A stretch of 43,844 nucleotides of DNA, taken from Deltaproteobacteria bacterium (GTDB taxonomy: Bacteria > Desulfobacterota > Desulfarculia > Adiutricales > Adiutricaceae). Both the position numbers and the translations under genes were made by a program. The stretch is from positions 1-43,844 of the forward strand of contig JAISMU010000092.1 of NCBI GenBank assembly GCA_031276635.1, in the 5' to 3' direction. The first letter of the stretch is position 1. Each line of letters starts with the position of its first letter. The notes under the pieces are model-generated. The model was not told where the DNA came from and ran no database searches. It saw only the letters and a program-made list of their open reading frames with translations. This document shows positions 7,285 to 16,147 of the stretch, piece after piece.

Positions 7285-7816
7285 ATGACAACCAAGGTTA
7301 AAAATCTTCGGGAATTGTTACGACGGGTGTTGCCTGTTAAAGTTCTCAGGGCCTCACCAACTTAGTTAATCCGCCAGTCCGTCCGGCCACAGGATATAAA
7401 TATTCTTTAAAAGGCCATAATTTTGGCTTGATCAATTTTTTTACCTTTAAATTATAAAAAATTTATTTATTTTATCAAAAAATAAGGTGCAAAAATTTTT
7501 TTCGGGTCTGTAAAAATTCTCCCCTATTTTAACAAGGAAAACAGCCAGAATCCTCTAAAGTTAAGGACTAAAAAAATCTCATCTGGCCAAATTTAAAATT
7601 GCTGGGCCCTTAGCCCTTACGCCTTACGCCAAAGAAAAAAAGAGTCTCGCCAAAAAATTTGTCTTTCCTTTCTTTAAAAATTTTATTAAACTTTTTTAAG
7701 TGTTCAGTTTTGACCACGCCCGTTTGATTGGTCTAGTTTACAGCTTTTAAATTAAGGAACAAGTTTAAATTACTTTGGCCAAATAATTAAATAATTTCAG
7801 GTGATTGTCTTGATTA

Positions 7817-7836
7817 TTCAATTCCCGTCACCACCA
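7817..7836 (+). repeat. Degenerate copy of the tmRNA 3' end (att-like)
   Basis: TTCAATTCCCGTCACCACCA closely matches the end of ssrA (TTCAATTCCCGCCACC-TCC-ACCA). It has one substitution and a three-base deletion. It is followed by the same type of hairpin terminator as ssrA. It lies 1.5 kb downstream in direct orientation, the arrangement left by site-specific integration into tmRNA genes. Confidence 0.55.
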
Positions 7837-7859
7837 ATTAGCAGCTAAATTACCTTAAT

Positions 7860-7903
7860 AAAAGCCAAAAGCTCTTTAAAAATATGGCTTTTGGCTTTTT
7901 TTT
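7860..7903 (+). terminator. Terminator-like hairpin, relative of the ssrA terminator
   Basis: AAAAGCCAAAAGC (7860-7872) pairs with GCTTTTGGCTTTT (7887-7899), ending in T8. The words AAAGCCAAAAGC and GGCTTTTGGCTTTTT are shared with the terminator at 6344-6385. Nothing is transcribed into it obviously, so it was probably duplicated together with the ssrA 3' end. Confidence 0.65.
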
Positions 7904-8041
7904 ACTAATTCATTCTAGCATAGTGCTATTATGAATATTATTTAATATTCACCATTACTTTTTTAATAACTGCGAAATTTTGTTAGCGCAATTTCAGAAT
8001 AAATAAATTATAATTTTTACTTTTAATAACTGAGTTTAACA

Positions 8042-9634
8042 ATGAATAATCATCTCATTAAAGTGTTCAATATCACTGGCCCTTGTAATTCGTCAGATCA
8101 TTACCTGCTTCCGGTTTTACCTCGTCAAATGGAAGTTGATAGTCTGATTGAGGGAAAATATTATTTTGTTCTCCATGCCCCTAGACAATCTGGGAAAACT
8201 ACATATTTAAAAGCTCTAACCGAGCAAATCAATAAGAAAGGCGATTTTTACGCTTTATATTGTTCATTAGAGTCATTACAAGGCGTTAATGATCGTAAAG
8301 AAGGAATCGATCTACTATACGATCAACTTTTAACCTCGTTTGACTTAACAAGCATTAAAAAATTAAATAATTTGCCTAATAATTATAAATCTCCTCGTGA
8401 TTATGCTTATACTTCTAAAATAAGGCTTTTTTTTAATTATATATGCAATAATAGCGATAAAGACATTATTCTTTTTTTTGACGAAGCTGATTGCCTTAGC
8501 CCGGATCCATTAATAACTTTTTTAAGACAAATTCGTCTTGGCTACAACAATCGCTCAGACGAAAATAGTAAATTCCCTAGAACCATAGCTCTTGTGGGTC
8601 TGAGGGATATCAGAGATTACCTGGTTCACGTTCGCCCTGAGGAGGAGTCAACTGGGGTGGCTAGCCCTTTCAACATTAAACAAGAAGCCTTGACTTTAGC
8701 CAATTTCACCCAGGATGAAATCGGAACTCTCTATCGGCAACATACTGAGGCGAGCGGCCAGATTTTTGAGGATTCGGCCATTGAAAGGGCATGGTATTGG
8801 TCTGAGGGCCAGCCTTGGTTGGTCAACGCCTTGGCTTATAGGGCGATTGTGACAATTTTTAAAAATGATTATTCGAAGACGGTAACCGCGGACATTGTTG
8901 AGCAGGCCGCCAAGGAGGTAATTTTAAGCCGACCCACGCATCTTGATTCCGTTATGGAGCGACTCAAAGAACCCAGGGTTAGGCGAGTTATTGACTCGGT
9001 CATAGTCGGCGCGGTCAAATGGGATACGTCAAAGATGACCGCCGAAGACATCCAATATGTCCAGGATTTGGGTCTTCTCAAGCGCGAAGACGCCGTTTAC
9101 CGGCCTGCCAACCCAATTTATGGGGAAATTATCATCCGAAAATTAACCCAGCCAATAGAGTTAGGGATGCCTGTAAATTTGCGGGTTAAATGGACGGACG
9201 GACGGACCTTGCTCATGACCGAGCTTTTAAAAGCTTTTCAGAGGTATTGGGAAGAAAACGCGGAAATGCTGGGAAAACCTGACAATATAAGTGAGGCTAC
9301 CCCCCATTTAGTCTGTTTCGCGTTCATGCAAAGAATATTAAACAGTGGCGTAGATAAACTCCAGCGGGAGTACGCCCTGGGTAAGATGAGGCTGGATATT
9401 TGCGCTGAATATAAAGGTGTATCTTATCCTGTGGAGCTGAAGCGCCAAGATAAATTTACTGACAATGAAATGACGAAAAGTCTGAACCAATTACGGACGT
9501 ATATGGATAAATGTGGTGCTAAAGAAGGTTGGCTAGTTATTTTCGACATAAATTGGGATAAAAAATTCGAAGAAAAAATAACCTGGAAGACAATAGAATA
9601 TAATAACTCAACAATTCATATTGTTGGATGTTAA
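8042..9634 (+). CDS. AAA-like ATPase with C-terminal PD-(D/E)XK nuclease-type domain
   Basis: A 530-residue protein of the AAA-like (ORC/STAND-related) group common in gut and symbiotic bacteria. The Walker A motif is APRQSGKTT (46-54). Walker B is IILFFDEAD, with Asp147 and Glu148. The middle region (FTQDEIGTLYRQ, then AIERAWYWSEGQPWLVNALA) matches the helical domain of such ATPases. The C-terminus carries Asp452 (MRLDIC) and Glu465-Leu-Lys467, a PD-(D/E)XK nuclease core. Function is unknown; such proteins are suspected in defence or mobile-element biology. The first ~175 codons are very AT-rich and use AT-ending codons, while the rest matches local genes, so the gene may be a recombinant. 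It stands alone, beside the degenerate ssrA 3' copy. The start has only a weak ribosome-binding site (TGAG). Confidence 0.8.
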   Translation: MNNHLIKVFNITGPCNSSDHYLLPVLPRQMEVDSLIEGKYYFVLHAPRQSGKTTYLKALTEQINKKGDFYALYCSLESLQGVNDRKEGIDLLYDQLLTSFDLTSIKKLNNLPNNYKSPRDYAYTSKIRLFFNYICNNSDKDIILFFDEADCLSPDPLITFLRQIRLGYNNRSDENSKFPRTIALVGLRDIRDYLVHVRPEEESTGVASPFNIKQEALTLANFTQDEIGTLYRQHTEASGQIFEDSAIERAWYWSEGQPWLVNALAYRAIVTIFKNDYSKTVTADIVEQAAKEVILSRPTHLDSVMERLKEPRVRRVIDSVIVGAVKWDTSKMTAEDIQYVQDLGLLKREDAVYRPANPIYGEIIIRKLTQPIELGMPVNLRVKWTDGRTLLMTELLKAFQRYWEENAEMLGKPDNISEATPHLVCFAFMQRILNSGVDKLQREYALGKMRLDICAEYKGVSYPVELKRQDKFTDNEMTKSLNQLRTYMDKCGAKEGWLVIFDINWDKKFEEKITWKTIEYNNSTIHIVGC

Positions 9635-9895
9635 AAATTTTTCTTAACCCCCGCAGCCCAAAGAAAATGGCTGACCAAGTTAGCCTCCCTCCCCAAGTTC
9701 CTTTTCGCCAAATATTCCAGAAAATCAAAAAGTCGGTCATCTGTCCTGTTAAAAGGCCAATCCGCGACCAAGGAGTGGGCCGCCTTTATCCAGGCCGCCA
9801 GCTCCCGCGACTAACTCAACCGCTCGCCACCTGATTACTCGCCGTAAATTTTTGGGTTCTTGTCGCGGGTTGATCTCTATTGAGAGAGCTCTCTC
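9635..9895 (+). other. Spacer with a possible C-terminal gene remnant
   Basis: A frame from about 9665 to TAA at 9812-9814 reads KWLTKLASLPKF and ends KEWAAFIQAASSRD, with codon use like local genes but no start. It may be the tail of a lost gene; I do not recognise it. A competing frame (ATG at 9628) looks less natural. At 9882-9895 a perfect palindrome GAGAGAGCTCTCTC abuts the stop codon of the next minus-strand gene and could act as its terminator hairpin. Confidence 0.25.
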
Positions 9896-11824
9896 TTAAA
9901 TTTTCGCCAAATCAACCCGGCTCTGATAATAGGCCGTGCCTGAGCCCACCTTGGTTAACAAAGCTTGAGTCAACACATTGACATTACAATCGTATTGACC
10001 CCAGCCGCCCCGGGGAATGACGACCAGATCCGGCCTTAATTGGGGGTTGAGCCGGACCTGAGCTTTCAACCGGCCCAGGCCATTGTGAACCCAGACTTCC
10101 TCACCTTCCTGAAACCCCAACTCCCTGGCTACCGCCTCATTGACCGTCACTGGCAAAATTTTCAAGTGCTCCCCGGGCAGAATTTCTGAGCACAGCCACT
10201 CCTTGGGAGCCGTGCTCATCAAAGCGAAACGGCGGTCCGCGTCATAAACCGCTGGCGGCTCATAACGCTCCAAGAGATTAAATTTGCCGCTTTGAGTGGG
10301 GAAGCGCTTATCCTGGTAAGGGACATGGGGAATATCTGGTTGATAGGCTCCCCCGGCCCGGATGGTCTCCAGGCTCACGCCCATTTTCAGGGTCGGTCCC
10401 AAAATAAGTCGCAGCCACTCCTCTCGGGGTTTGACATAATCAGCCAGGTTCAACCTGGCTCCCAGGGCCATAAAAAGGTCAAAATCCGAGCGGCACTCTC
10501 CCAAGGGGCTGATGGCCTGATTGATGGGGCAGATGTAGCTGTGCCCGTAGGAGGCCACCACATCATCCTCTTCCAAAAAAGTCGTGGCTGGCAAAAAAAC
10601 GTCCGCCAGCAGAGCCGTGTCGTCGAGAAAATGGCCCGCTACGACTTTGAAAGGCGCCCGCGACAAAGCCGCTTTAACCCGGTTGGCGTCCGGGAGCGAG
10701 GCCACGGGATTGCCAGCTGTAATCAGAATAAACTTGACTGGCGGTTGGGCCTGGTCCAGCTCCTCACCCAAAAGTGGCATAAAAAGGCGTCTTCTGTCCG
10801 GCTGGAGCTCATCGCCCCAGACGGACCAGTCGAAGGGCTGATACTCCTCAAAACCCTGACTGACTCCGCCCCCGGGAACCCCGATGGACCCGGCCACAGC
10901 CCCCAGGGCGTCGATGGAGCGCATGGTGATATGGGAATTTTGCCACCGGTGCAGCCCCCAGCCCAGAACAAAAGAGACCGGCCCACGCTCCATGATCATT
11001 TGAGCTAGCTTGACGATGTCCGCTGGAGCCAGATCACAGACCGCCGCCCGGGTCGCCAGATCCACGCTAAAGACCATTTCCTGGTAAGCGACCAGATTAT
11101 CCGCGCGCTGGCTTAAAAACTCCTTATCCTCCCGACCAGCCTCAAAAATCAGCCGAGCCAAGGCCAAAGCCAGATCCGCGTCCGTTCCTGGTCGGGGCGC
11201 CAGATGCCAAGAGCACAAAGGCGCGCTGGCTGTCAGAACCGGATCGATTAAAACGACTGGCCGGCCTTTTTCGCGCAAAGACTTGATCACCGGCCTTAAG
11301 TTCAGGCTGGAGACGGCCGGGTTGCGGCCCCAGAGGATCATCAGCCCACTGTTTTCATGATCGCGGAGGTCATGGGAGATCCGGTTGCCATAATCCAAAT
11401 CCTGGGCCCCCTGCCCGGCCCCTCCGCAGATGGTGCCCTTGGTTACGGTGGTTGGGCCCAGCAGATTAAAAAATCGTCGATTGACCAACTTCAAGGCGGT
11501 CCTGGAGGCGAAGCCCTGGTAGTAGAGAATGGTCTCAGGCTGGGTTTGAGCCAGTTTAGCCAATCGCTCGGTCACCAGGTCCAGAGCTTGGTCCCAGGAG
11601 GCTCTTTGAAACTCGCCGTTAACTTTAATGAGCGGATAGATGACCCGAGCCGGATCGTAGACGCGCCGGGGGTACCGGACGCATTTGGGGCAAATCCGGC
11701 CCTGGTTGGTGGGTGATTGAGGATCCCCAGTCAAGGCGATCAGCTTATCTCCCTCCACCTTGGCTAAAAGGCTACAGGTGTTGGGGCAGTCCCGAACGCA
11801 GGCTGTTTTAATGAAGCGAGTCAA
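9896..11824 (-). CDS. Molybdopterin (bis-MGD) oxidoreductase, stand-alone catalytic subunit
   Basis: A DMSO-reductase-superfamily enzyme of 642 residues, cytoplasmic (no Tat signal). The N-terminus binds one 4Fe-4S cluster through Cys9, Cys13, Cys17 and Cys45 (CVRDCPNTC and RICPKC). The molybdenum-ligand region is KGTICGGAG with Cys133 as likely ligand. The middle carries the bis-MGD binding pattern (DPVLTASAPLCSWHLAPRPG), and the C-terminal molydop-binding domain reads LPVTVNEAVARELGFQEGEE. Size and motifs fit the group related to acetylene hydratase, thiosulfate reductase and uncharacterised anaerobic dehydrogenases. No electron-transfer or membrane subunit, nor a chaperone, lies next to it. 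The start is TTG at 11824, with AAGG upstream. The substrate cannot be told from sequence. Confidence 0.85.
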   Translation of the reverse strand: MTRFIKTACVRDCPNTCSLLAKVEGDKLIALTGDPQSPTNQGRICPKCVRYPRRVYDPARVIYPLIKVNGEFQRASWDQALDLVTERLAKLAQTQPETILYYQGFASRTALKLVNRRFFNLLGPTTVTKGTICGGAGQGAQDLDYGNRISHDLRDHENSGLMILWGRNPAVSSLNLRPVIKSLREKGRPVVLIDPVLTASAPLCSWHLAPRPGTDADLALALARLIFEAGREDKEFLSQRADNLVAYQEMVFSVDLATRAAVCDLAPADIVKLAQMIMERGPVSFVLGWGLHRWQNSHITMRSIDALGAVAGSIGVPGGGVSQGFEEYQPFDWSVWGDELQPDRRRLFMPLLGEELDQAQPPVKFILITAGNPVASLPDANRVKAALSRAPFKVVAGHFLDDTALLADVFLPATTFLEEDDVVASYGHSYICPINQAISPLGECRSDFDLFMALGARLNLADYVKPREEWLRLILGPTLKMGVSLETIRAGGAYQPDIPHVPYQDKRFPTQSGKFNLLERYEPPAVYDADRRFALMSTAPKEWLCSEILPGEHLKILPVTVNEAVARELGFQEGEEVWVHNGLGRLKAQVRLNPQLRPDLVVIPRGGWGQYDCNVNVLTQALLTKVGSGTAYYQSRVDLAKI

Positions 11825-11910
11825 AACAATAACCTTATTTACAGCTGAATAGAGTATATAGTTAAAAAACTATTAAATCTAAGACAAAAAATTAAAAATT
11901 ATTAGGTAAA

Positions 11911-13644
11911 TCAATCAGAGTTAACTGGGTGAAATTTCTTGATCAGGTCTTGAGTTTGAGTAATTAAACTCTCTAATTCAATAAACAAATCACTTTTAGA
12001 ATTTTGCATATCCCTTAGCTCCGCCAATTGCCCATCAATATTCTGAAGCTCGGCGTCGTAATTTTCCTCAACAAATGACTTGGTCCCTTGACCAAAGTGG
12101 GTCTCAATCTCCAAGGCGGCTTCGTTAAACCCCTCTTTAACCGCCACCCGGCAATCTTTGAGTTCCGCTTCCCGTTGAGCGGCGTCGGTGTCTTCCTTAA
12201 TTTGCAGAACTATGGTCAGAACAGTTCCGACCACGGAAAAAACACGCCCCGCAGTGGCGATGACCCGAGTCAATTTCACCGCTTCCCACGGTCGAAAATT
12301 CTTGCCGAAAAAATGCCCAACCTTTAACACCACGCTATGAGTCGGGGTCCCGGAGTATTGACTGAGATTCAATAGGCTTCCCAAAGTCCCCGAGGTTCGG
12401 TTAAAGGAGTTCCTGACCAAAAAAGCCCCAAATTTAGCGGAAATATCCGAGCCAAATTTGAGATTTTTTACCGTCTCTGGCGAAATTGTCGCCTCTGAGA
12501 TCCGACGTTGAAGGCGTCTGAATAATTCCTGGCCCAATTGGCTGTTAACTATAGAGCTGACGTGGGATTCCAGATCGGCGTTATATTCATTTATAACCTT
12601 TTGAATCTGGTTGGCCAATCGCTCGGCGATCTGGTCAACCTCCGCCTGGGCCTCGGCCAGAGCCTTGTTTAAGGCATCATTGTCAACCGCGCTGGGGAGA
12701 AGATCTATAATTTTCTGACCTTCTCGCCTGACTTTGCCCACCGCTTTATGAATATGACTTTCCAACTCCACCGGCAGATTGTTCCGCGTCTCCAAAATAG
12801 CCCGCCGACGTTGCAGCAACAGCTCTTCCAGAGCGTCAATATCCTCGTCCCCTGTGGATTCACTGGCCAAAGCTTCCTGGAGAGTCTGCTCTAATTGATA
12901 AAGCGCGGTGGTGTAGCGGGCGGCTAAACCTTTTTCGGCCACAAAATTGTTCAGCTCCTGGGTTAAAACGTCCATACCGCTTTTGTTCCACCAAATATTA
13001 GCAAATTCCGCGTCAGGCTCGGTTTCCGCCAAAAGGGCCGCCTGGGCGTCAATAAAACAGACTCGCAAATCCTCAGGCGAAAAAGGAGTCAGGACCAGGC
13101 GCAGATTCTCCCGGATGACCTTCTGTTGCTCAAGGCTGTTACCCCGCGCGCACCGAAGCATTTTATTAACAACCAACAACATCTCATGAGCTTTATCTTT
13201 CTCAATGGCGAGTTTCCGGAAATGCTCGGCTAAATGAGAGTCAAACAGCTCATTGGTGATTACGAAGACCAGTAGATCAGCCTCCGCGATGGCCTGATAA
13301 GTGATCGCGTCATGGTCTGGCCTTAGCTCAGTGTGCACGCCAGGCGTGTCAATAATATGAATCCCACCCCAGTCGTAGGTATGAGTTCGCTCAGTCGTGA
13401 TTCCCTCGCCGATGGCGATATCCTCCTGACCTGTCAGGACCCGCAAAAGCGTCGATTTGCCCGCGCTGTACTGACCGGCGAACAAAAGGCTTAAGCGCTC
13501 CGGTGGAGCCATCCCCAGCGGAACCCGCCCCACTAGAGCCTGGATTTTATCGCTTGGGGCGTTTGCCAGAAGGCTCCTGGAGCGGTTGATCAGGTCCTCG
13601 CCAATTTTTATCAACCTCGGTAACTCAAAAGATTCGCTATCCAT
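11911..13644 (-). CDS. Dynamin-like GTPase (LeoA-like), second of a pair
   Basis: A 577-residue large GTPase. The GTPase domain shows G1 GQYSAGKST (57-65), a G2 Thr in GITTERT, G3 DTPG (99-102) and G4 NK (160-161). Long helical regions follow, with predicted coiled coil (EALAEAQAEVDQIAERLANQ type heptads). A hydrophobic stretch (RVFSVVGTVLTIVLQI) near residue 475 may be a membrane paddle. Overall this resembles bacterial dynamins such as LeoA of enterotoxigenic E. coli (similar length). Such proteins remodel membranes and some have been linked to vesicle release or phage resistance. It follows the upstream GTPase gene by 22 bases, so the two are probably cotranscribed and work together. The exact role is unknown. 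Confidence 0.75.
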   Translation of the reverse strand: MDSESFELPRLIKIGEDLINRSRSLLANAPSDKIQALVGRVPLGMAPPERLSLLFAGQYSAGKSTLLRVLTGQEDIAIGEGITTERTHTYDWGGIHIIDTPGVHTELRPDHDAITYQAIAEADLLVFVITNELFDSHLAEHFRKLAIEKDKAHEMLLVVNKMLRCARGNSLEQQKVIRENLRLVLTPFSPEDLRVCFIDAQAALLAETEPDAEFANIWWNKSGMDVLTQELNNFVAEKGLAARYTTALYQLEQTLQEALASESTGDEDIDALEELLLQRRRAILETRNNLPVELESHIHKAVGKVRREGQKIIDLLPSAVDNDALNKALAEAQAEVDQIAERLANQIQKVINEYNADLESHVSSIVNSQLGQELFRRLQRRISEATISPETVKNLKFGSDISAKFGAFLVRNSFNRTSGTLGSLLNLSQYSGTPTHSVVLKVGHFFGKNFRPWEAVKLTRVIATAGRVFSVVGTVLTIVLQIKEDTDAAQREAELKDCRVAVKEGFNEAALEIETHFGQGTKSFVEENYDAELQNIDGQLAELRDMQNSKSDLFIELESLITQTQDLIKKFHPVNSD

Positions 13645-13666
13645 GACCTGGTCTCTTTCTCAGGGT

Positions 13667-15745
13667 TTACCGCAAAATTTGCGCGCCAGTTAGCTGCTGA
13701 GCCAGCTTGAGCCTGGCTTTGGTGGCCGAGTTAAGATCTCTGACCGCGACCCGAGCCACCCGACCGTTGTCCTCCAGGCTGAGGTCGCCAGGGTCACAGC
13801 CAATAACCTGGGCCATGACCGAAAGTGGTTTTTTGGTGTCTATGACGAGCGAAACCCGCTCGCCTAACAATTTGGCCAGGCCGGGGAGGATTTCCGGCGA
13901 AACTTGGAAATCAGGCTTAACAAGTAAAATAACGGCGACCCCAGGAATCCTGGCGACGTCAATTATCCGCTCAATCACCCCAACCGCCCCCAATTGGCCT
14001 AACGCTTCCTTTACAAGAGAGCGCCCCAGTATTTTCTGACGATTATTCAGGGTCCAAGCCAGGAAACGTTGGGCCTCAGCCAGATTGGCCACAGACTGTT
14101 CAATTGCTTCAAAATCTTTTAGTAATTCATCGAATTGCCCTATTAATAATTCATCTTTTAACCATTTTTTTAATTTTTTCTTGATATTAATCTCTATTTT
14201 ATCTATATAATCACTGATTTGCTCTCTTAAACTTTTCTTGGCCCGATCGACCTTGACGCTTTTGTCATCCAAAAACAAAGAGACCAAGCCACTCACAACG
14301 GCTAAGGCTCCGACTACCCAGCCCACCGGGTTAGAGGAGAGAGCGAAAGCGCCGATAGTCGCGATAACAGCGCCCCAGTTCCAAGCCCTCTTGAAGTTGA
14401 AGACGCTTTCCGTGGAAATATAACTTTTTGAGGCGAGAACAGACACAAATTTGAGCTCAGCCGCCAATTCGCGGGTGACCTCATTTAAAGTCGCCTGACA
14501 TCGCTGGAAAAGTTGTTTTTGCAAAATTTCCATTTTTTGGCTAAGATCTTGGGAGGCTACCAGCTCTGTCCATTTTTGACCAGCCTGAGGGTCATCATAA
14601 TGAACCTCCGCGAAATCCCACCCCTCTTCCCTCAGACTTTCCATGGTTTTGACGATGACTTTTTCCAGGTGAGAATTGCCAAATTTTTCGAACTTTTTCT
14701 TCTCAGCTATTAATTGAAATCTTTTATTATTTAAAACTTTAAATGAAGTAACATTCTGAGAGCTAAATTCAAATAAACTATCAGTTATATTCATCATTGG
14801 ATAAACAGAACTGTCAATAAAACTTTTAATTCGCATGAACTTGCCATTGCCAGCAACTTCATTAATAATGCTCTGCTCAATTACCTCAAAACGGCTGGCC
14901 TTAAGCAGGTTATCTCGATATTTTTCATATTCTGGTTGATCCGCCAGATATCGAGCGAGCAAATGTGTCACCTTAAATGGCTGCCGGAGGCCAGGAATAT
15001 GCCGATCCACAAAGAGATAGAACTGATTGAGAAGCCCCTCGATTCGCTTTTCATTAAACAGCCGGTCTGGATTTCGAAAAAAAAGACGCAGTTCCGCCTC
15101 ATCGCTCAACGCCGCTTTCACATTACAAATTCCCAGGACGGGTTTGCCTAATCGGCAGACCTGGGCCAGACATTCCGCCTCCACCGGTTGAGGGGCGTCG
15201 TCGGATAACAAAAAAAGAATCAAGTCCGCCTGAGCGGCGGCCTTAAAGGCGATGGCCTCGTCCGCCTGACCCTCAAACGCCGCCACGCCTGGAACATCAG
15301 TCACCTCCAACCCTTGCCAGTGATAAACTCGAACATCCCGCGTGGTTCTCTGCGCGCCCAAGCCTATGGATTTCCCATCCCCTCTGGTCAGAATTTCCAT
15401 CAAAGTGGATTTCCCGACCATGGTCCGACCAAAAAGCGAGATGGAAAACCTATCTAAGCGCCGACCGCGCTCCGCCAGGTCTTGACTCATCAAGTGGCGC
15501 TGGCCCCGCAAGTCTTTTACCAATTCCGCCATTTGACTCTTCAGTCGCTTGACCACCTCCGGCGAGCTGACTTTGGCGGCGCTGAGAAACTCAAAACAGT
15601 CACTTAAATGACTCGAAGCCCGATCAACAGCGAGGCTCATCTCCTGAAGGTTGCCTTTGGCTATTTCCAAACCACGTCGCGCGGCCACCCGGCAATCTTT
15701 GAGAGCTTTCTCCAGGTCAAACGTGTCAGCCGCTGGCCCACTCAT
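13667..15745 (-). CDS. Dynamin-like GTPase with membrane hairpin, first of a pair
   Basis: A 692-residue GTPase. A ~95-residue helical N-terminus precedes G1 GRTMVGKST (106-114) and G3 DVPG (150-153). The G4 position reads CNVK rather than NKxD, so guanine recognition is atypical. A pair of hydrophobic helices at ~458-492 (GAVIATIGAFALSSNPVGW, then VVGALAVVSGLVSLFL) forms a likely membrane hairpin. Charged helices follow (KKKLKKWLKDELL). The C-terminal ~90 residues look like a separate small domain. ATG at 15745 has GGAGG upstream. Pairing with the gene at 11911 resembles the tandem dynamin arrangements of LeoB/LeoC-type or DynA-type systems. The central section (14100-14800) is more AT-rich than its flanks. 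Confidence 0.7.
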   Translation of the reverse strand: MSGPAADTFDLEKALKDCRVAARRGLEIAKGNLQEMSLAVDRASSHLSDCFEFLSAAKVSSPEVVKRLKSQMAELVKDLRGQRHLMSQDLAERGRRLDRFSISLFGRTMVGKSTLMEILTRGDGKSIGLGAQRTTRDVRVYHWQGLEVTDVPGVAAFEGQADEAIAFKAAAQADLILFLLSDDAPQPVEAECLAQVCRLGKPVLGICNVKAALSDEAELRLFFRNPDRLFNEKRIEGLLNQFYLFVDRHIPGLRQPFKVTHLLARYLADQPEYEKYRDNLLKASRFEVIEQSIINEVAGNGKFMRIKSFIDSSVYPMMNITDSLFEFSSQNVTSFKVLNNKRFQLIAEKKKFEKFGNSHLEKVIVKTMESLREEGWDFAEVHYDDPQAGQKWTELVASQDLSQKMEILQKQLFQRCQATLNEVTRELAAELKFVSVLASKSYISTESVFNFKRAWNWGAVIATIGAFALSSNPVGWVVGALAVVSGLVSLFLDDKSVKVDRAKKSLREQISDYIDKIEINIKKKLKKWLKDELLIGQFDELLKDFEAIEQSVANLAEAQRFLAWTLNNRQKILGRSLVKEALGQLGAVGVIERIIDVARIPGVAVILLVKPDFQVSPEILPGLAKLLGERVSLVIDTKKPLSVMAQVIGCDPGDLSLEDNGRVARVAVRDLNSATKARLKLAQQLTGAQILR

Positions 15746-16147
15746 TTTCGTCTGTCCTCCGGGCCAAGAGATTGGCTTGAATTGTCAGCCAATCAGCCAA
15801 AGCTCCATTACGGCGTGAAAAAAGCCTAGTTTTCGTCAACGGCCTTAACCCTTGAAGCTCAGGGCTTTGACGCGCTCAATTTTGGCTTGGCCAAACACCA
15901 GCTGAAAAACCAGGAAACCACCCCGTTTTTAACAATTGTTAAATATTATACCTAAAATTAACTCTGAAGAGATTGTCTCATTAACATAAATTGGACCCAA
16001 AATATACATGCAGGTAATTTTCCAATAGGACTCAATAAAATGACTTTATTTTTTTAAGAGTAAGGAAAAATCTGGTCAATGTCAATTATCCCCCAGAAAA
16101 TTCACTCCATTTTTCCAGATTATGGAATAAATCCGCCGGTCAGACTC
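15746..16147. other. Spacer between two minus-strand units
   Basis: About 400 bases, AT-rich in the middle. A 26-codon minus-strand frame (MYILGPIYVNETI...) lies downstream of the radical SAM gene but has no ribosome-binding site. Promoters for the GTPase pair are expected here, but no convincing -35/-10 pair was found. Confidence 0.4.

Noticed and set aside
9628-9834. 68-codon ORF after the ATPase gene
   Set aside because: It starts inside the end of the ATPase gene, and a different frame there has more natural codon use; neither is convincing.
15960-16030. Possible precursor peptide (26 codons) for the radical SAM enzyme
   Set aside because: No ribosome-binding site, no leader-like or repetitive core, and it starts over 100 bases after the operon end.
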